DNA of 64,000 nucleotides, from positions 5,022,001-5,086,000 of the forward strand of contig JAFEKX020000001.1 of assembly GCA_016893485.2 (NCBI GenBank), given 5' to 3'. Position numbers and translations under genes: made by a program. The notes below the pieces were generated by a model. That model was given only the letters and a program-made list of their open reading frames with translations. It did no database searches and was not told the origin of the DNA. The DNA is from Streptomyces sp. P3 (GTDB lineage Bacteria; Actinomycetota; Actinomycetes; Streptomycetales; Streptomycetaceae). Of this stretch, positions 19,551 to 29,586 are shown piece after piece; the first letter of the stretch is position 1; each line of letters starts with the position of its first letter.

Positions 19551-21095
19551 CTACTCGAAACGGGCCGCCAGGAGGACGACGTCCTCGTCGCTGTCGGCCG
19601 TGTCGAGGCCGTCCGGCAGGACCGTCCGCAGGACGTGGTCGGCGATCTGGGCCGGGTCCTCGCGCAGCGCCCTGGGGACGCTCGCCGCCGCCGCGTGCAG
19701 ACGGGCGAAGGCGCGGTCCATGGGGTCGCCGGTGCGGTGCAGCAGGCCGTCCGTGTAGAGCAGAACCGTCTCGCCGGCCTCCGCCTCAAGCTCCACGCTC
19801 GGCGCCTCCCAGCAGGCCAGCATGCCCAGGGGCGCGGACACCGAGGTCTCCACGAACTCCGTGCGCCGCTCGCCGACGAGGAGGGGCGGGCTGTGTCCGG
19901 CGCCGGCCAGGGTGATCTTGCGCAGCGCGGGCTCGCAGTAGGCGAACAGGGCGGTGGCCGAGCGGGCGGGCTCGGTGAGTCGCAGGAGCAGTTCGAGGTC
20001 GGACAGGACCGCGACCGGGTCCTCGCCCTCCATCACCGCGTACGCCCGCAGGGACGCGCGGAGCCGGCCCATCGCGGCGACCGCGCTCGGCCCGGAACCG
20101 GTCACCGAGCCGACCGCGAGCCCGAGCGCGGCATCGGGCAGCGGCAGCGCGTCGTACCAGTCGCCGCCGCCGCGCGGACCCGTGCGGTGCAGCGCGGCGA
20201 GCTGCACACCGGCCACGCGGGGGAGCCGGGACGGCAGCAGCTCCTCGGCGATGGTCGCCATGCACGCGCGCGTGCGCTCGACCTCCAGGACGCGGGCGAG
20301 GTGCTCGGTGGCGTACCGGGCGTACAGGCCGACGAGGTGGCGCTGCCGCTCGACCGGCTCGGCGGGCTCGTCGTACAGCCACACGGCGGCCCCGAGACGG
20401 CCGGCCGCGTCGGTCGCCAGGGGCAGCGCGTAACTGGCCGCATAGCCCAGGCGTACGGCGACCTCGCGGTGGCGCGGGTCGAGGGCGTCCTCGGCGAACA
20501 GGTCCGGGTGCACGATCTCGCCGCCCTCGCCGCCGGGAACGCCGTCGAGGATCTGGCCGTACGACATCGCCCCGCGCGGGACCGTCTCGATGTGGCCGAG
20601 GTCGGAGCGGGCGAGGCCGAGGCCGATGGTGGTGTGCGGGCCGAGTCCGTCGCCGGGTTCCAGGACGACGAGTCCGCGGCGGGGGCCCACCAGGGCGGCT
20701 CCGGCGCGCAGCAGCTCCTGGAGGGCCTCGTCGAGTGCGTCCGTGCGGGCCAGCCGCTCCGTGAGTTCATGGAGGGTCGTGAGATCGGAGACCCAGCCCG
20801 CGAGCCGGTCCTGGAGCAGGGCACCTGGCGCGTTCGGAGCGGTTTCCGGCGTGTTCCGGGTGTTCGGGGAGGGGCTCGGAGGGGTACCGGTGGCGGCAGG
20901 CGCGGGCGCGACAGTGTGTGCGGGCGAGGGAACCGTTGAATCGATTCCGGCCACTTTCGGAGGGTGAGGGGCGTTCATGGCGTCCGGCTTTCCGACCGGT
21001 GCGTATTGCTCAAAAGCATCGCAAACCCCCATGTCATTCTGCGCCGCAAGCAGTGTCTCCACATGTACACGCACTCGTGAGGGGATGTCCAGCAT
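19551..21095 (-). CDS. GAF-PP2C (SpoIIE-type) serine phosphatase
   Basis: 514 aa, intact. After a Pro-rich N-terminus, a GAF domain spans about residues 120-265, then the PP2C/SpoIIE phosphatase domain: metal-binding GGGDWYDALPL, GAGHSPPLLV and LLYTDGLLHRTG. Known: such enzymes dephosphorylate anti-anti-sigma proteins and so oppose RsbW-type kinases; two RsbW-like genes are in this window (14604 and 25119). Start: ATG 21095 (MLDIPSRVRVHVETLL) has AGGA 6 bp upstream; an in-frame ATG at 21122 is also possible. Confidence 0.9.
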   Translation of the reverse strand: MLDIPSRVRVHVETLLAAQNDMGVCDAFEQYAPVGKPDAMNAPHPPKVAGIDSTVPSPAHTVAPAPAATGTPPSPSPNTRNTPETAPNAPGALLQDRLAGWVSDLTTLHELTERLARTDALDEALQELLRAGAALVGPRRGLVVLEPGDGLGPHTTIGLGLARSDLGHIETVPRGAMSYGQILDGVPGGEGGEIVHPDLFAEDALDPRHREVAVRLGYAASYALPLATDAAGRLGAAVWLYDEPAEPVERQRHLVGLYARYATEHLARVLEVERTRACMATIAEELLPSRLPRVAGVQLAALHRTGPRGGGDWYDALPLPDAALGLAVGSVTGSGPSAVAAMGRLRASLRAYAVMEGEDPVAVLSDLELLLRLTEPARSATALFAYCEPALRKITLAGAGHSPPLLVGERRTEFVETSVSAPLGMLACWEAPSVELEAEAGETVLLYTDGLLHRTGDPMDRAFARLHAAAASVPRALREDPAQIADHVLRTVLPDGLDTADSDEDVVLLAARFE

Positions 21096-21549
21096 TGTCC
21101 TGCTGGGATTCCTGGTGTCCATGGGTTTACCGGGGGTATTTTGTTCTCCCCTTGCGGATTGGCGAAGTTGGCTTAAAACTGCATCAGGGGACGGTCCATT
21201 GCGGTCGACTGGGCTTGCTCGACGGAGCGTCACAGCGGTCGTGATGGGTACGTACTCGAGAAGACCAGGGGTGGCGGGGGCCACCCGGAACCTGGTGAGG
21301 GACCCGGGCGTCTTAGCCACCGACGATCGTGCCCCATCCTCCCGTGGCGGAGGCGGAGAGAAATACGCGGGACGGCAAACGCCATACTTCGCCACCCCAC
21401 GCCACGCCCACGCTTTTCAGCACGTACGGGCTCCCTTGCCGAAGGCAGGGGTGTGATGCGCCAACAGGTACGCACAGTGAAGTGATCGACACATGGTGTG
21501 ATGTGGTCCTCGGTGTTGCCAGCGGTGCAACGGAAAGGAACGAGCGCTC
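21096..21549. other. divergent promoter region of phosphatase and prim-pol-like gene
   Basis: 454 bp without a supported gene. It must hold promoters for both flanking genes, which diverge. A purine-poor, T-rich stretch (GTATTTTGTTCTCCCC near 21135) is unusual for this genome. I see no clear operator or hairpin. Confidence 0.5.
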
Positions 21550-22213
21550 ATGCGCGAGATCCTCGAAAGCGACGCAGGCTCCTGTCCAGGCGAGACAACA
21601 GGAGGTCTGAGATGCTCAGCGCGGCCCTGACCTTCGCGACGGAATGGCAATGGCCCGTACTCCCGGGCGTGGCACCGGATCCCCAGGGCCGGGCCCGCTG
21701 CGGCTGTCCGGACCCTGAGTGCACGGTGCCCGGAGCACACCCTTCGACCCAGGCCTCCTCGCGGCCACCACCGACGCCCGCATGGTGCGCTGGTGGTGGG
21801 GCAACCGGCCCGCGGCCCCGATCGTCCTCGCCACCGGCGACAAGGCTCCCTGCGCGGTCAGCCTGCCCGCACCCGCCGCCGCCCGCGCCCTGGCCGCGCT
21901 CGACACCCAGGGCATGCGCCTCGGCCCGGTCGTCGCCGCGCCCACCCGCTGGTCGCTGCTCGTCAAGCCGTACTCCCTCGAGCAGTTGGGCGAGCTGCTC
22001 TACGCCAAGGACCACGTCCCCGGCTCGCTCCGCTTCCACGGCGAGGGCGGCTACCTCGCCCTGCCGCCCTCCGAGACCGGCCAGGGCCAGATCCGCTGGG
22101 AGCGTGCACCACTGCCCGGCTCCTCCTCGCCCTGGGTCCCCGACGTCGAGGCCGTGGTGGACGCCGTGGTCGAGGCCCTCACTCGTACGGGTGTGAGCGC
22201 CCCCGAGTTGTAG
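21550..22213 (+). CDS. small prim-pol-like protein (bifunctional primase/polymerase N-domain), frameshifted twice
   Basis: About 220 aa. ATG 21550 reads MREIL, then a basic stretch RRRLLSRRDNRRSE once one G is added near 21562; an internal ATG 21612 (MLSAALTFATEW) is the alternative start. The fold start EWQWPVLPGVAPDP and the zinc knuckle CGCPDPEC match the N-terminal prim-pol domain of actinobacterial proteins; the second break near 21742 (GAHP to FDPGLLAAT) needs one C. No helicase domain follows, so a stand-alone primase-like role is unclear. A similar gene lies at 55470-56342. Confidence 0.8.
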
Positions 22214-22306
22214 GGGTGTCGGGCGTGCGCGGGGCGTGGCGCCCGTAGTTGGTCGTTATCTTCCGACACATGCTGCGTCATTCCGGGGACGACCCCAGAC
22301 CCCCGA

Positions 22307-22925
22307 ATGGTTCGTCTGCTCGCCCTCGCGGGCGTCGCGGTGTGCGCGGTCGCGCTGCCGCTGGCCGTGGCGTCCGCGGGACCCGTACGCGACGAGGGTC
22401 ACGCGGTCGTACGCTCCCTGGTCCGCGGCCCGGGCTCCTCGGACGCCTCGGATGCGGCCGGCTCCCCGAGCTCCCCGGGCTCCTCCGGCGGCGACGCCAA
22501 GGCGCCGTCCGCCGCGCCCTCGCCCGGCCGCTCCCCGCTGACGCTCGGCCTGGGCCTGGCCACGGCGGCCCGCTGCGGGCCCGAACTCTCCTCCCCCGAC
22601 GGCATCGAGGCGCAGACCTGCGTCATGACGCAGGGTGAGGACACCTGGGCGCGCACCTACTACCGGAACGCGACCGGCGACGACCTGGACGCGGTGCTGA
22701 GCCTCATGGGGCCGGGGATCGCACCGTGCAGATGCACTGCGTCGTGGAGGCCGAGGACGAGCCCGCACTGTGCGAGACACCCCGGGAGCGGACACGGGGC
22801 GAGCAGGCGGGCTACACGGCCGTCGCGGAGTTCGCCGGGCGGGGCGGGAGCGGGCCGCTGTTGCTGCGCTCGGGGAGCAACTCCTCGGCGCCTACGGCGA
22901 GTTGACGGACGACGTCGTTCCGTAA
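22307..22925 (+). CDS. secreted hypothetical protein, frameshifted twice
   Basis: ATG 22307 opens a signal peptide (MVRLLALAGVAVCAVALPLA) followed by a Ser/Gly/Pro linker and a cysteine-containing domain of about 110 aa (ARCGPELSS, AQTCVMTQGEDTWARTYYRN, QMHCVVEAEDEP). Breaks near 22715 (SLMG to GDRTVQMHC) and 22873 (LLRSG to EQLLGAYGEL) restore an end at TAA 22925, directly before a strong terminator. No family recognised; four cysteines suggest disulfides outside the cell. Confidence 0.7.
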
Positions 22926-22947
22926 ACAGCGGCCGGGCATGAAAAGA

Positions 22948-22984
22948 CCCGGTTGCTGGCGACGGGGATGCACCAGCAACCGGG
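22948..22984 (+). terminator. strong hairpin terminator
   Basis: Perfect 12-bp stem CCCGGTTGCTGG (22948-22959) with CCAGCAACCGGG (22973-22984), 13-nt loop, 22 bp after the stop of the secreted protein gene. It may serve both converging genes. Confidence 0.8.
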
Positions 22985-23104
22985 CTACTCGAACGGTAAC
23001 AAGAGATCGGCGGTTCGCAAATTCGATCTCGGCTATTCGGACACCGACTTCCCTTTCACAACGGGGAGTTGTGACAGGAGTCACCGGAGTGAACAGGCCT
23101 GTTG

Positions 23105-23126
23105 CGACTGAACGGCCGTTCAGTCG
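23105..23126. promoter_or_regulatory. 22-bp perfect palindrome
   Basis: Centred on GG/CC between 23115 and 23116, with half-site CGACTGAACGG. It lies 22 bp beyond the stop of the converging SEC-C gene. A no-loop palindrome of this length is typical of a TetR- or GntR-type operator, but no promoter for an adjacent gene is evident here. Confidence 0.5.
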
Positions 23127-23148
23127 AACCCCTGCTCCCTTCCGGGTG

Positions 23149-24137
23149 TCAGCTCAGCGTGACCTGCCGGTTGGTGAGACCGCCCCGCGCGCGACGCTCG
23201 TCCGGGGTGAGGGGGCGTCCGTGGCCAGAGCGGCGGTGAGACGCTCGGCGAACTCGGCGGCCGGCTTCTCGATGTCGTCCGCGCCGAGCCCGCTCGGGAG
23301 GTCCCACACGGGCACGGTGAGACCGTGAGCACGGAAGGACCCCACGAGACGGGTGCCCTCGCCGAGACCCGAGCGGCCCGCCGCGTGCAGCCGGGCGAGT
23401 CCGTCCAGAAGCTGCTCCTCCGGGTACGGCATGACCCAGCGCAGATGGTTCTTGTCCGGGGTCTCGCACCAGTACGCGGCGTCGACGCCCTGGAGCTTCA
23501 CGGTCGGGATGGCCGCGGCGTTCGCGCGCTCCAGGGAGGCGGTCACCTCGGGCGACGCGTTCTCCGCCTCCGGGACCCAGAACTCGAAGCCCGGGTGCAC
23601 AACTGGCTCGAACGTGCCTTCCGGGTCGAGCAGATCCTGCAGTCGCGGACCGTCGGCCGGGGCGCGGCGGGCCTGCACCGGAGTGCCCGGCTCGGCGGTC
23701 AGCGCGCGCTGGAGGGTGTCGGCGAGGTCGCGGCTGATGTCGCCGGAGGCCGTGTCGTTCTGCAGGCCGAGCAGCACCGAGCCGTCGTCCCGGCGGAGGG
23801 CCGGCCAGGCCATCGGCAGCACCGTGGCGAGAGTGACCGACGGGACGCCTTCGGGGAGGCCGCCCTTCAGGGGCAGCGCGACCGTGGCCGCGGGGACCAG
23901 CTCGCGCAGGGCCACCCAGTCGCCCTCGCCGGGCAGTCCGTCGAAGGGGCGCTGGACCAGCTCGGTCACCGCGTGGGCGGCGGCGCGGCCGTGGCAGGCC
24001 TTGTAGCGGCGGCCGCTGCCGCAGGGGCAGGGCTCGCGGGCACCGACGACCGGAAAGTCTCCATCAGCGCCCGCGGCGCGGGCCCCGTCGCTGGGCTGCG
24101 GCCGCTTGGCCGTGGTCTGGGGGCGCTTCTTGGCCAT
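23149..24137 (-). CDS. SEC-C motif protein (DUF5926-like), frameshifted near 23212
   Basis: About 329 aa. The N-terminal SEC-C zinc motif is CPCGSGRRYKACHG (residues 37-50), preceded by a basic Lys/Arg/Gln-rich start. The rest is a conserved soluble domain of unknown function that I associate with DUF5926 (with PYPEEQLLDGLARLHAAG near residue 240). The last 20 codons are in another frame; one C in the run near 23212 restores LTPDERRARGGLTNRQ and the stop at 23149. Known: SEC-C binds zinc and mediates protein contacts. Exact role unknown. Confidence 0.88.
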
Positions 24138-24270
24138 CGTGGGTGTCTCCCGGTTACGGCTCGTCTCGTACGGGCGGGAGCCAGCCGTTCACGCCATGAC
24201 CGACGGGAGCCTGTGGACAACCCGGCGGAGTGGAACGGTGGGCTGTGGACGACACGCCGGTGGTGCGGGG

Positions 24271-24496
24271 TGGTGTCGGCCAGCGGGTGTCGGTGTCGGC
24301 CAGTGGGTGTTGGTGTCGGCCGGATGTGGATCGGTGTTGATCTATGCGGGCCGATGCGGATCGATGCGGACCGATGGGGATCACCGGCGACCGGTGCGTG
24401 CCCGCGCCGACCGGTGCCGACCGGTGTGGGCCGGCGCAATCCGGAGTGGGCCGGTGCGGTCCGGAGCGGACCGGCGTGGTCCGAGTTGGACCGGCG
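24271..24496. repeat. degenerate 10-bp tandem repeat, about 22 units
   Basis: From 24271 to 24496 the sequence is built of ten-base units, consensus CCGGTGCGGA, in unbroken register. Individual units include CCGATGCGGA, TCGATGCGGA, CCGGTGCCGA and CCGGAGCGGA. The first part (24281-24320) repeats at 20 bp. It lies between the SEC-C gene start and the stop of the ATP-binding gene, so it is in the SEC-C gene's upstream region. Confidence 0.85.
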
Positions 24497-24497
24497 T

Positions 24498-25119
24498 TCA
24501 GTCCAGTTCGTCGAACGCGTCCGCGAACTCCAGCCGGGGACGGCGGAGACGGTGGGCGCGGTGACGCGCGTAGCGAAGTCGTCGCGGCGGTGTCCGGCAT
24601 CCGGATCATGAACGTCGTCGTGCACGACGACCCACACCGTGACCTCGCCCCGGGTGTCGTCCCGGACACCCCAGTCGTCGGCCAGTGCCGTGATGATGTT
24701 GAGTCCGCGTCCGCCGTGCGCCGTCACCGACGGGGTGGCCGGAGCCGGGCGGGTCGGGCCGCCGCCGTCCGTCACCTCGACCGTGAGCCGTCCGCCGGTC
24801 TCCACGCGCCAGGCGCACCGGACGTCACCGTCACCGGCTGGGGCGTCGCCCAGGGGCCGGCCGTGCTTGCACGCATTACTCAGAAGTTCGGAAAGGATCA
24901 GTACGGCATCGTCGATGACCGCTTCCGACACACCGCCCGTGCGCAACTGGTCGCGCATGCGATGTCTTGCTTCCCTACGCCCGCAGGGCCATGGGTTACG
25001 GCCATGCTCGACGACGTGGGCACCTCCTGTGCCACCACCAACGCCACCCCGAGACCTCCTTCGCCCCACGCCACGGTGTGGATGCCCCATTGGCCTGTAC
25101 CGGAAACCGGCCAATCCAC
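24498..25119 (-). CDS. RsbW-like ATP-binding protein, frameshifted twice
   Basis: GHKL ATPase domain with N-box LSELLSNACKHG, G1 region VTDGGGPTRP and G2 GGRGLNIITALADDWGV. GTG 25119 gives VDWPVSGTGQWGIHTVAWG; the break near 24985 (GPAGVG to EARHRMRDQL) and near 24513 (SAVPG to LEFADAFDELD) each need one base. About 206 aa. Likely anti-sigma kinase-type regulator; the partner is not adjacent. Its end touches the decamer repeat. Confidence 0.85.
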
Positions 25120-25276
25120 GTTCAGTGACGCATTCGCAGCGATCGAACACGGACCGAACGCGCCGGAGCACTCCCTGTAAGCGAGTGGCTTGTTTTCGAT
25201 GGTGTGGCCGAGTTCGGAGGATGGTGCAGGTGGGGTGCCCGGGTCAAGGGGTGTTTGGCGGTCTTTATGAGGTTGT

Positions 25277-26118
25277 TCAGAGTCCGCGGCCGAGCTGGCT
25301 CAGAACAGCCCGCGGCCGGTTGGTGATGATGGCGTCAATGCCCAGGTCAACGCAGAGATCGACGTCTTCGGGCTCGTTGACCGTCCACACGTGCACCTGG
25401 TGACCGGCGTTTTTCAGCCGCTCGATATACGCAGGGTGATTGCGCACGATGCGGATCGAGGGGCCTGCGATCCGGACACCGGCCGGAAGTCGACCGTCCC
25501 TCAGGCGGGGCGAGAGGAACTGCAGCAGGTAGACCGTGGGCAGCGTCGGAGAGGCGGCCCGCACCCGGTGCAGCGAACGCGCCGAGAAGCTCATGACCCG
25601 TACCGGGAGTCGGCGGCGGTCGCCGGGGCGTCCAGGCCGAAGCGCTTCAGGAGCACCAGCAGCCGTTCCTCGACCTGGCCCGCCCAGCGCGTCGGATGCT
25701 TCGTCTCGATGGCCAGCTCCACCCGCCGGCCCGCGTCCGCGACGAGTTCGAGCAGCCGCTCCAGGGTGAGGACGGAGGTGTCCTCGCGGTCCTCCGGGAG
25801 GTGCTCCCAGTCGGGCTCCTCGTCGCGCGTCTTCCAGGAGTCGCGGCTGTCGCGGGCCTTCCAGGACCCGAAGTCGAGGGCGGCCAGGTCGGCGAGCTCC
25901 AGCGCGGAGACCGCGCCGCGTCCGTTCGACGTGCGGTTGACGCGGCGGTCGTGGACGCAGACGAGATGGCCGTCGGCGGTCAGCCGTACATCGCATTCGA
26001 GGGCGTCCGCACCGTCCTCGATCGCCTTCTTGTAGGCGGCCAGGGTGTGCTCGGGGGCCTCCTCGGAGGCTCCGCGATGGGCGACGACTTGGATCCGGTG
26101 CTGCCGTGCGAGGGTCAC
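25277..26118 (-). CDS. glycerophosphodiester phosphodiesterase, frameshifted near 25605
   Basis: Hydrolyses glycerophosphodiesters to glycerol-3-phosphate and an alcohol. GDPD signature VAHRGASEEAPEHT (residues 11-24), metal and catalytic residues in ECDVRLTADG and VCVHD, and ETKHP further on. No signal peptide, so probably cytoplasmic. The break near 25605 (ADS to PVRVMSFS) needs one C. About 280 aa with the conserved end WTVNEPEDVD. ATG 26118. Confidence 0.93.
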
Positions 26119-26494
26119 CGCGTCATGGTGCCACCGCGACGGGGAAGGCGTGGAACCGAAGGGTCGTAGGAGGGCCGTAAGAAGGCCACCGGAAGGACTG
26201 CGGCAGGGGCCGCAGCAAGGGACGTAGGGAGGGCCGTGGGGAGGACTCCGGCGAGGCCCGTAGGAGGGGTCGTGGACGGCTCGTAGCGAGTATGTCGTTT
26301 TAGTCCGACAGATCCCTTATAAAGGTTCGCCATGAACCCACAGGCACCGCTTATGGTGCTCTGACGGCCGGTGGGAAAAGCTGACGGCATACAAAAGCAC
26401 ATGCACAGCTGTTTCGCGCAGGACCGATCGACAAGCGTGAAGAGTGTGACCGCATGCTTCCGAGAACAACAGCCGTGGACCGAGGAGAAGAGCT

Positions 26495-28055
26495 GTGAGC
26501 ACCGAGAACGAGGGCACTGAGGTACCCCCGGCCCCGTCTGCACCTCCCGTGCCGGTGGAATCTCCCGCAGCTTCCCCGCAGGCGGCCGCGCCCGAAGGGG
26601 GCGCGCCCACGACGCAGCTCCCGCCGGTGCCTCCGGGCGCCCCGCGGGACACGCCGTACGCCGGCCCCGCGCCGGCGTACGCCGCCACGCCCCCGCAGGG
26701 CACGGGATCCGCCCCCGACGCCGCCTGGCCGCGCCCCGCCGCCCGCCACTCCGGCGTACGCCGAAAGCGGCGCGGGCACGGGCGCGTACGGCGGTGAGGG
26801 CGTCGGCGGATACGGCGGCGACGCGGCCGGCGGTGGATACGGCGGCGACAGCTACGGAGGTGACGGCTCCGGAGCGGGCGGCGGCTGGGGCGCGCCGTAC
26901 CAGCAGCAGCCCGCGCCCAAGAAGTCCGGCGGTGGACGCGGCGGCCTGATCGCCGCGGTGCTGATCGCCGCGCTGGTCGCCGGCGGCCTGGGCGGTGGCC
27001 TCGGCTACACCCTGGCCAAGGACAACGACAACAACAGCAACTCCACCACCGTCTCCGCCGACACCGGCAGCAGCGCGTCCGTGAAGCGTGACCCGGGCAC
27101 GGTGGCGGGCGTCGCCGCCAAGGCGCTGCCCAGCACGGTGACCATCGAGGCCGAGAGCACCAGCGGCGAGGGCGGCACGGGCACGGGCTTCGTGTTCGAC
27201 ACCCAGGGCCACATCGTCACCAACAACCACGTCGTCGCCGACGCGGTCGACGGCGGCAAGCTCACCGCGACCTTCCCGGACGGCAAGAAGTACGACGCCG
27301 AGATCGTCGGGCACGCGCAGGGCTACGACGTCGCGGTCATCAAGCTCAAGGACGCCCCCAACGACCTCAAGCCGCTCGCCCTGGGCGACTCGGACAAGAT
27401 CGCCGTCGGCGACGAGACCATCGCGATCGGCGCCCCCTTCGGGCTGTCGAACACGGTGACCACGGGCATCATCAGCGCCAAGAACCGCCCGGTGGCCTCC
27501 AGCGACGGCAGTTCCACCAGCAAGGCGTCGTACATGAGCGCCCTGCAGACCGACGCCTCGATCAACCCCGGCAACTCGGGCGGCCCGCTGCTCGACGCGC
27601 AGGGCTCGGTCATCGGCATCAACTCCGCGATCCAGTCGACCAGCAGCGGCGGCCTCGGCTCCACCAGCCAGTCCGGTTCGATCGGCCTGGGCTTCGCCAT
27701 CCCGATCAACCAGGCGAAGTACGTTGCCCAGCAGCTGATCAAGACCGGCAAGCCGGTGTACGCCAAGATCGGCGCCTCCGTCTCCCTGGAGGACAGTAGC
27801 TCCGGGGCGACGATCACCGCCGAGGGCGTCAGCGGCGCCTCCTCGGTCGAGGCCGGCGGCCCCGCGGCCAAGGCGGGCCTCAAGGCCGGCGACGTCATCA
27901 CCAAGCTCGACGACTCGGTGATCGACAGCGGCCCGACCCTCATCGGCGAGATCTGGACCCACAAGCCGGGCGACAAGGTGACGATCACCTACAAGCGCGG
28001 GGGTTCGGAGCACACGACCGAGCTGACCCTGGGGTCGCGGGTCGGCGACAGCTGA
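26495..28055 (+). CDS. membrane-anchored HtrA/DegP-like serine protease with PDZ domain, frameshifted near 26740
   Basis: About 520 aa. Cytoplasmic Pro/Ala/Gly-rich N-terminus (with GYGGD repeats around residue 110-130), one membrane helix (GLIAAVLIAALVAGGLGG), trypsin-like domain with His in NNHVVAD, Asp in GYDVAVIKL and Ser in GNSGGPLLD, then a C-terminal PDZ domain (GPAAKAGLKAGDVITKLD). Surface protein quality control. GTG 26495 has GAGGAG upstream. One base missing in the C/G run near 26740. A strong terminator follows. Confidence 0.94.
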
Positions 28056-28078
28056 CCTGGCGTCACACGATCAATGGG

Positions 28079-28110
28079 CGGGCCGGGCAAGGGAATCCTT
28101 GCCCGGCCCG
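28079..28110 (+). terminator. rho-independent terminator
   Basis: Perfect 14-bp stem CGGGCCGGGCAAGG (28079-28092) / CCTTGCCCGGCCCG (28097-28110), GAAT loop, followed by TTTGTTTTT. Ends the htrA-like transcript. Confidence 0.95.
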
Positions 28111-28302
28111 TTTGTTTTTCGCTCTCCACGCGTGTGTGCGTCACGACGGTTCTCCACGCGTGCGTGCACACGGCGGAAGCCCCAACGGCGGCTCGTCGAC
28201 AGCACGTTGGCGCATTGGCGTGTTGGCGCATGGGCACGTTGGCACGTTGAGGACATCACGGATACCGACCCGAGAAGCCCCACGCCCGCGAAATCATGAA
28301 CC

Positions 28303-29166
28303 ATGCGACCGGACGACTGGCACCTCACCGAAGACCTGGACGACTTCCTCGCCGGAGGCGGCGACTTCCTGCGCTCGCGACCCGCCCTGCACACCCAGCA
28401 GTTGACGGTGACGGAGAGGCTGCGCACGCGCGGCCCGGCCGAACAAGGCGACCAGGCAACGTTGTTCGGCCGACTGGAACGAGCGGGAAAGGTCGAGGCC
28501 ACGTTCTACCGCCTCCCGTCCCGCGGCCTCGCCCCCACCGCCCTCACCCCCGAATAGGCCGACGCCCTCGCCGCACGTCTGTCGGACCTCGGGCACGAGC
28601 TTCCCTACGTCACGGCAGACGAGGAGACCGCCACCGTGCTCGCCGAGGCCTGGCAACGGCACACAGGCGTGACACCGACCCTCCGCGTCCGGCTCCACCT
28701 GTACCGCCTCGGGACGCTCACCCCGCAGAAGCCGTTCCCGGAGGGGCACGGCCGGGTCGCAGGAGCGGAGGACCACGACCAAGTAGTCCACTGGTGCCAC
28801 GAGTTCGCCGCCGCGGTGGACGAGACCCTCCCGGACACCTGGGCCGAAACCCGCTTCGCGGACAAGCACTTCACCTTCTGGGAGACCCCGGACGGCAATC
28901 CCGTGTCCATCGCGGGTGCGACCGCGAAGATCGGCGGCATGGTCCGCGTGGACCCCGTGTACACCCCGGCCCACCTCCGGGGCCGCGGCTACGCGGGCGC
29001 CGTGACGGCCGAGGTCACCCGCGCCGCGCTGGCCACGGGCGCGACGGACGTCGTCCTCTTCACGGACCCGGGCAACCCCACCAGCAACGCCCTCTACCAA
29101 CGCCTCGGCTACGTCCGGATCACCGACTGGGCTGTCTACGACTTCCCGACCGCACCGCCGCGCTGA
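28303..29166 (+). pseudogene. GNAT acetyltransferase with in-frame TAG at 28555
   Basis: Two parts in the same frame, 84 and about 200 codons, separated only by a TAG at 28555-28557. The second part has the GNAT core: VDPVYTPAHLRGRGYAGAV (acetyl-CoA loop RGRGYAG) and VVLFTDPGNPTSNALYQRLGY. The sequence around the stop is coding on both sides (ALTPE, stop, ADALAARL), as if CAG had become TAG. Unlike the other broken genes this is a substitution, so a true nonsense mutation is likely. It lies just upstream of the tRNA-Ser hotspot. Confidence 0.75.
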
Positions 29167-29216
29167 CCGCCCCCGCCCCCTCGAAGCCGGACCACGACCC
29201 CGCACGCGCCCCGGGC

Positions 29217-29299
29217 CCGGTACGCTGTACCCGCTCCGTCCCTGGTGGGCGTGTGCGCAGGTGGGTTGCCCGAGCGGCCTAAGGGAACGGTCTTGAAAA
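29217..29299 (+). repeat. 83-bp direct repeat, left copy (tRNA-Ser promoter and 5' half)
   Basis: Identical to 35639-35721. It covers the sequence upstream of tRNA-Ser (with GGTACGCTGTACC, a short dyad) and the tRNA 5' part up to TCTTGAAAA in the anticodon loop. The two copies bound element 1. Confidence 0.95.
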
Positions 29300-29346
29300 A
29301 CGCGAGAGCGTGACGGCGTTCCTGTGGGTTCGGATTGCAGCGCCTG
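29260..29346 (+). pseudogene. decayed tRNA-Ser copy
   Basis: Positions 29260-29299 equal the 5' half of the intact tRNA-Ser(UGA) at 35682. From 29300 on the match is weak: GTGGGTTC of the T-loop and a following CGCAGGTCA can be aligned, but the anticodon stem (ACGGT no longer paired), T-stem and acceptor stem cannot form. It therefore looks like a former full copy whose 3' half has degenerated or been replaced. Confidence 0.75.
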
Positions 29347-29370
29347 CGCAGGTCATAGACGTGCTGGTCA

Positions 29371-29403
29371 GAAGGGGTACCTCTCGCTGAGAGGTACCCC
29401 TTC
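29371..29403 (+). terminator. hairpin behind the decayed tRNA copy
   Basis: Perfect 15-bp stem GAAGGGGTACCTCTC / GAGAGGTACCCCTTC with a 3-nt loop. The intact tRNA-Ser has a hairpin in the equivalent place followed by the same CTGCGTG, which shows that the two loci are homologous. Confidence 0.85.
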
Positions 29404-29456
29404 TGCGTGAGGCTGTCTCACCTTGCTGTGGTTCTGTCGCGTTGGTGATCAGTGCG

Positions 29457-29476
29457 TGTGGACCAGATGTGGACCA
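29457..29476. promoter_or_regulatory. possible integrase arm-binding repeat, element 1
   Basis: Two copies of TGTGGACCA at 11-bp spacing. The arrangement matches TGGGCCATCTGTGGGCCA beside attL of element 2 (35884-35902) and a near copy beside attR (54636-54654). Such short direct repeats flanking a core site are typical arm sites for tyrosine integrases. Confidence 0.5.
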
Positions 29477-29586
29477 ATACACAACCCGGTTGGGACGAGA
29501 AGTCCCATGTCATGCGATCGATACCGTTGATGGTCCAAGAGCCAAACCTGAGGCGGAGATGACCTTAGCGGTGGGATGCTGCCGTT

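Noticed and set aside
24271..24496. CRISPR array
   Set aside because: Units are 10 bp with no unique spacers, and there is no cas gene in the window.
29260..29346. A second functional tRNA-Ser
   Set aside because: The anticodon, T and acceptor stems cannot pair in the 3' half.
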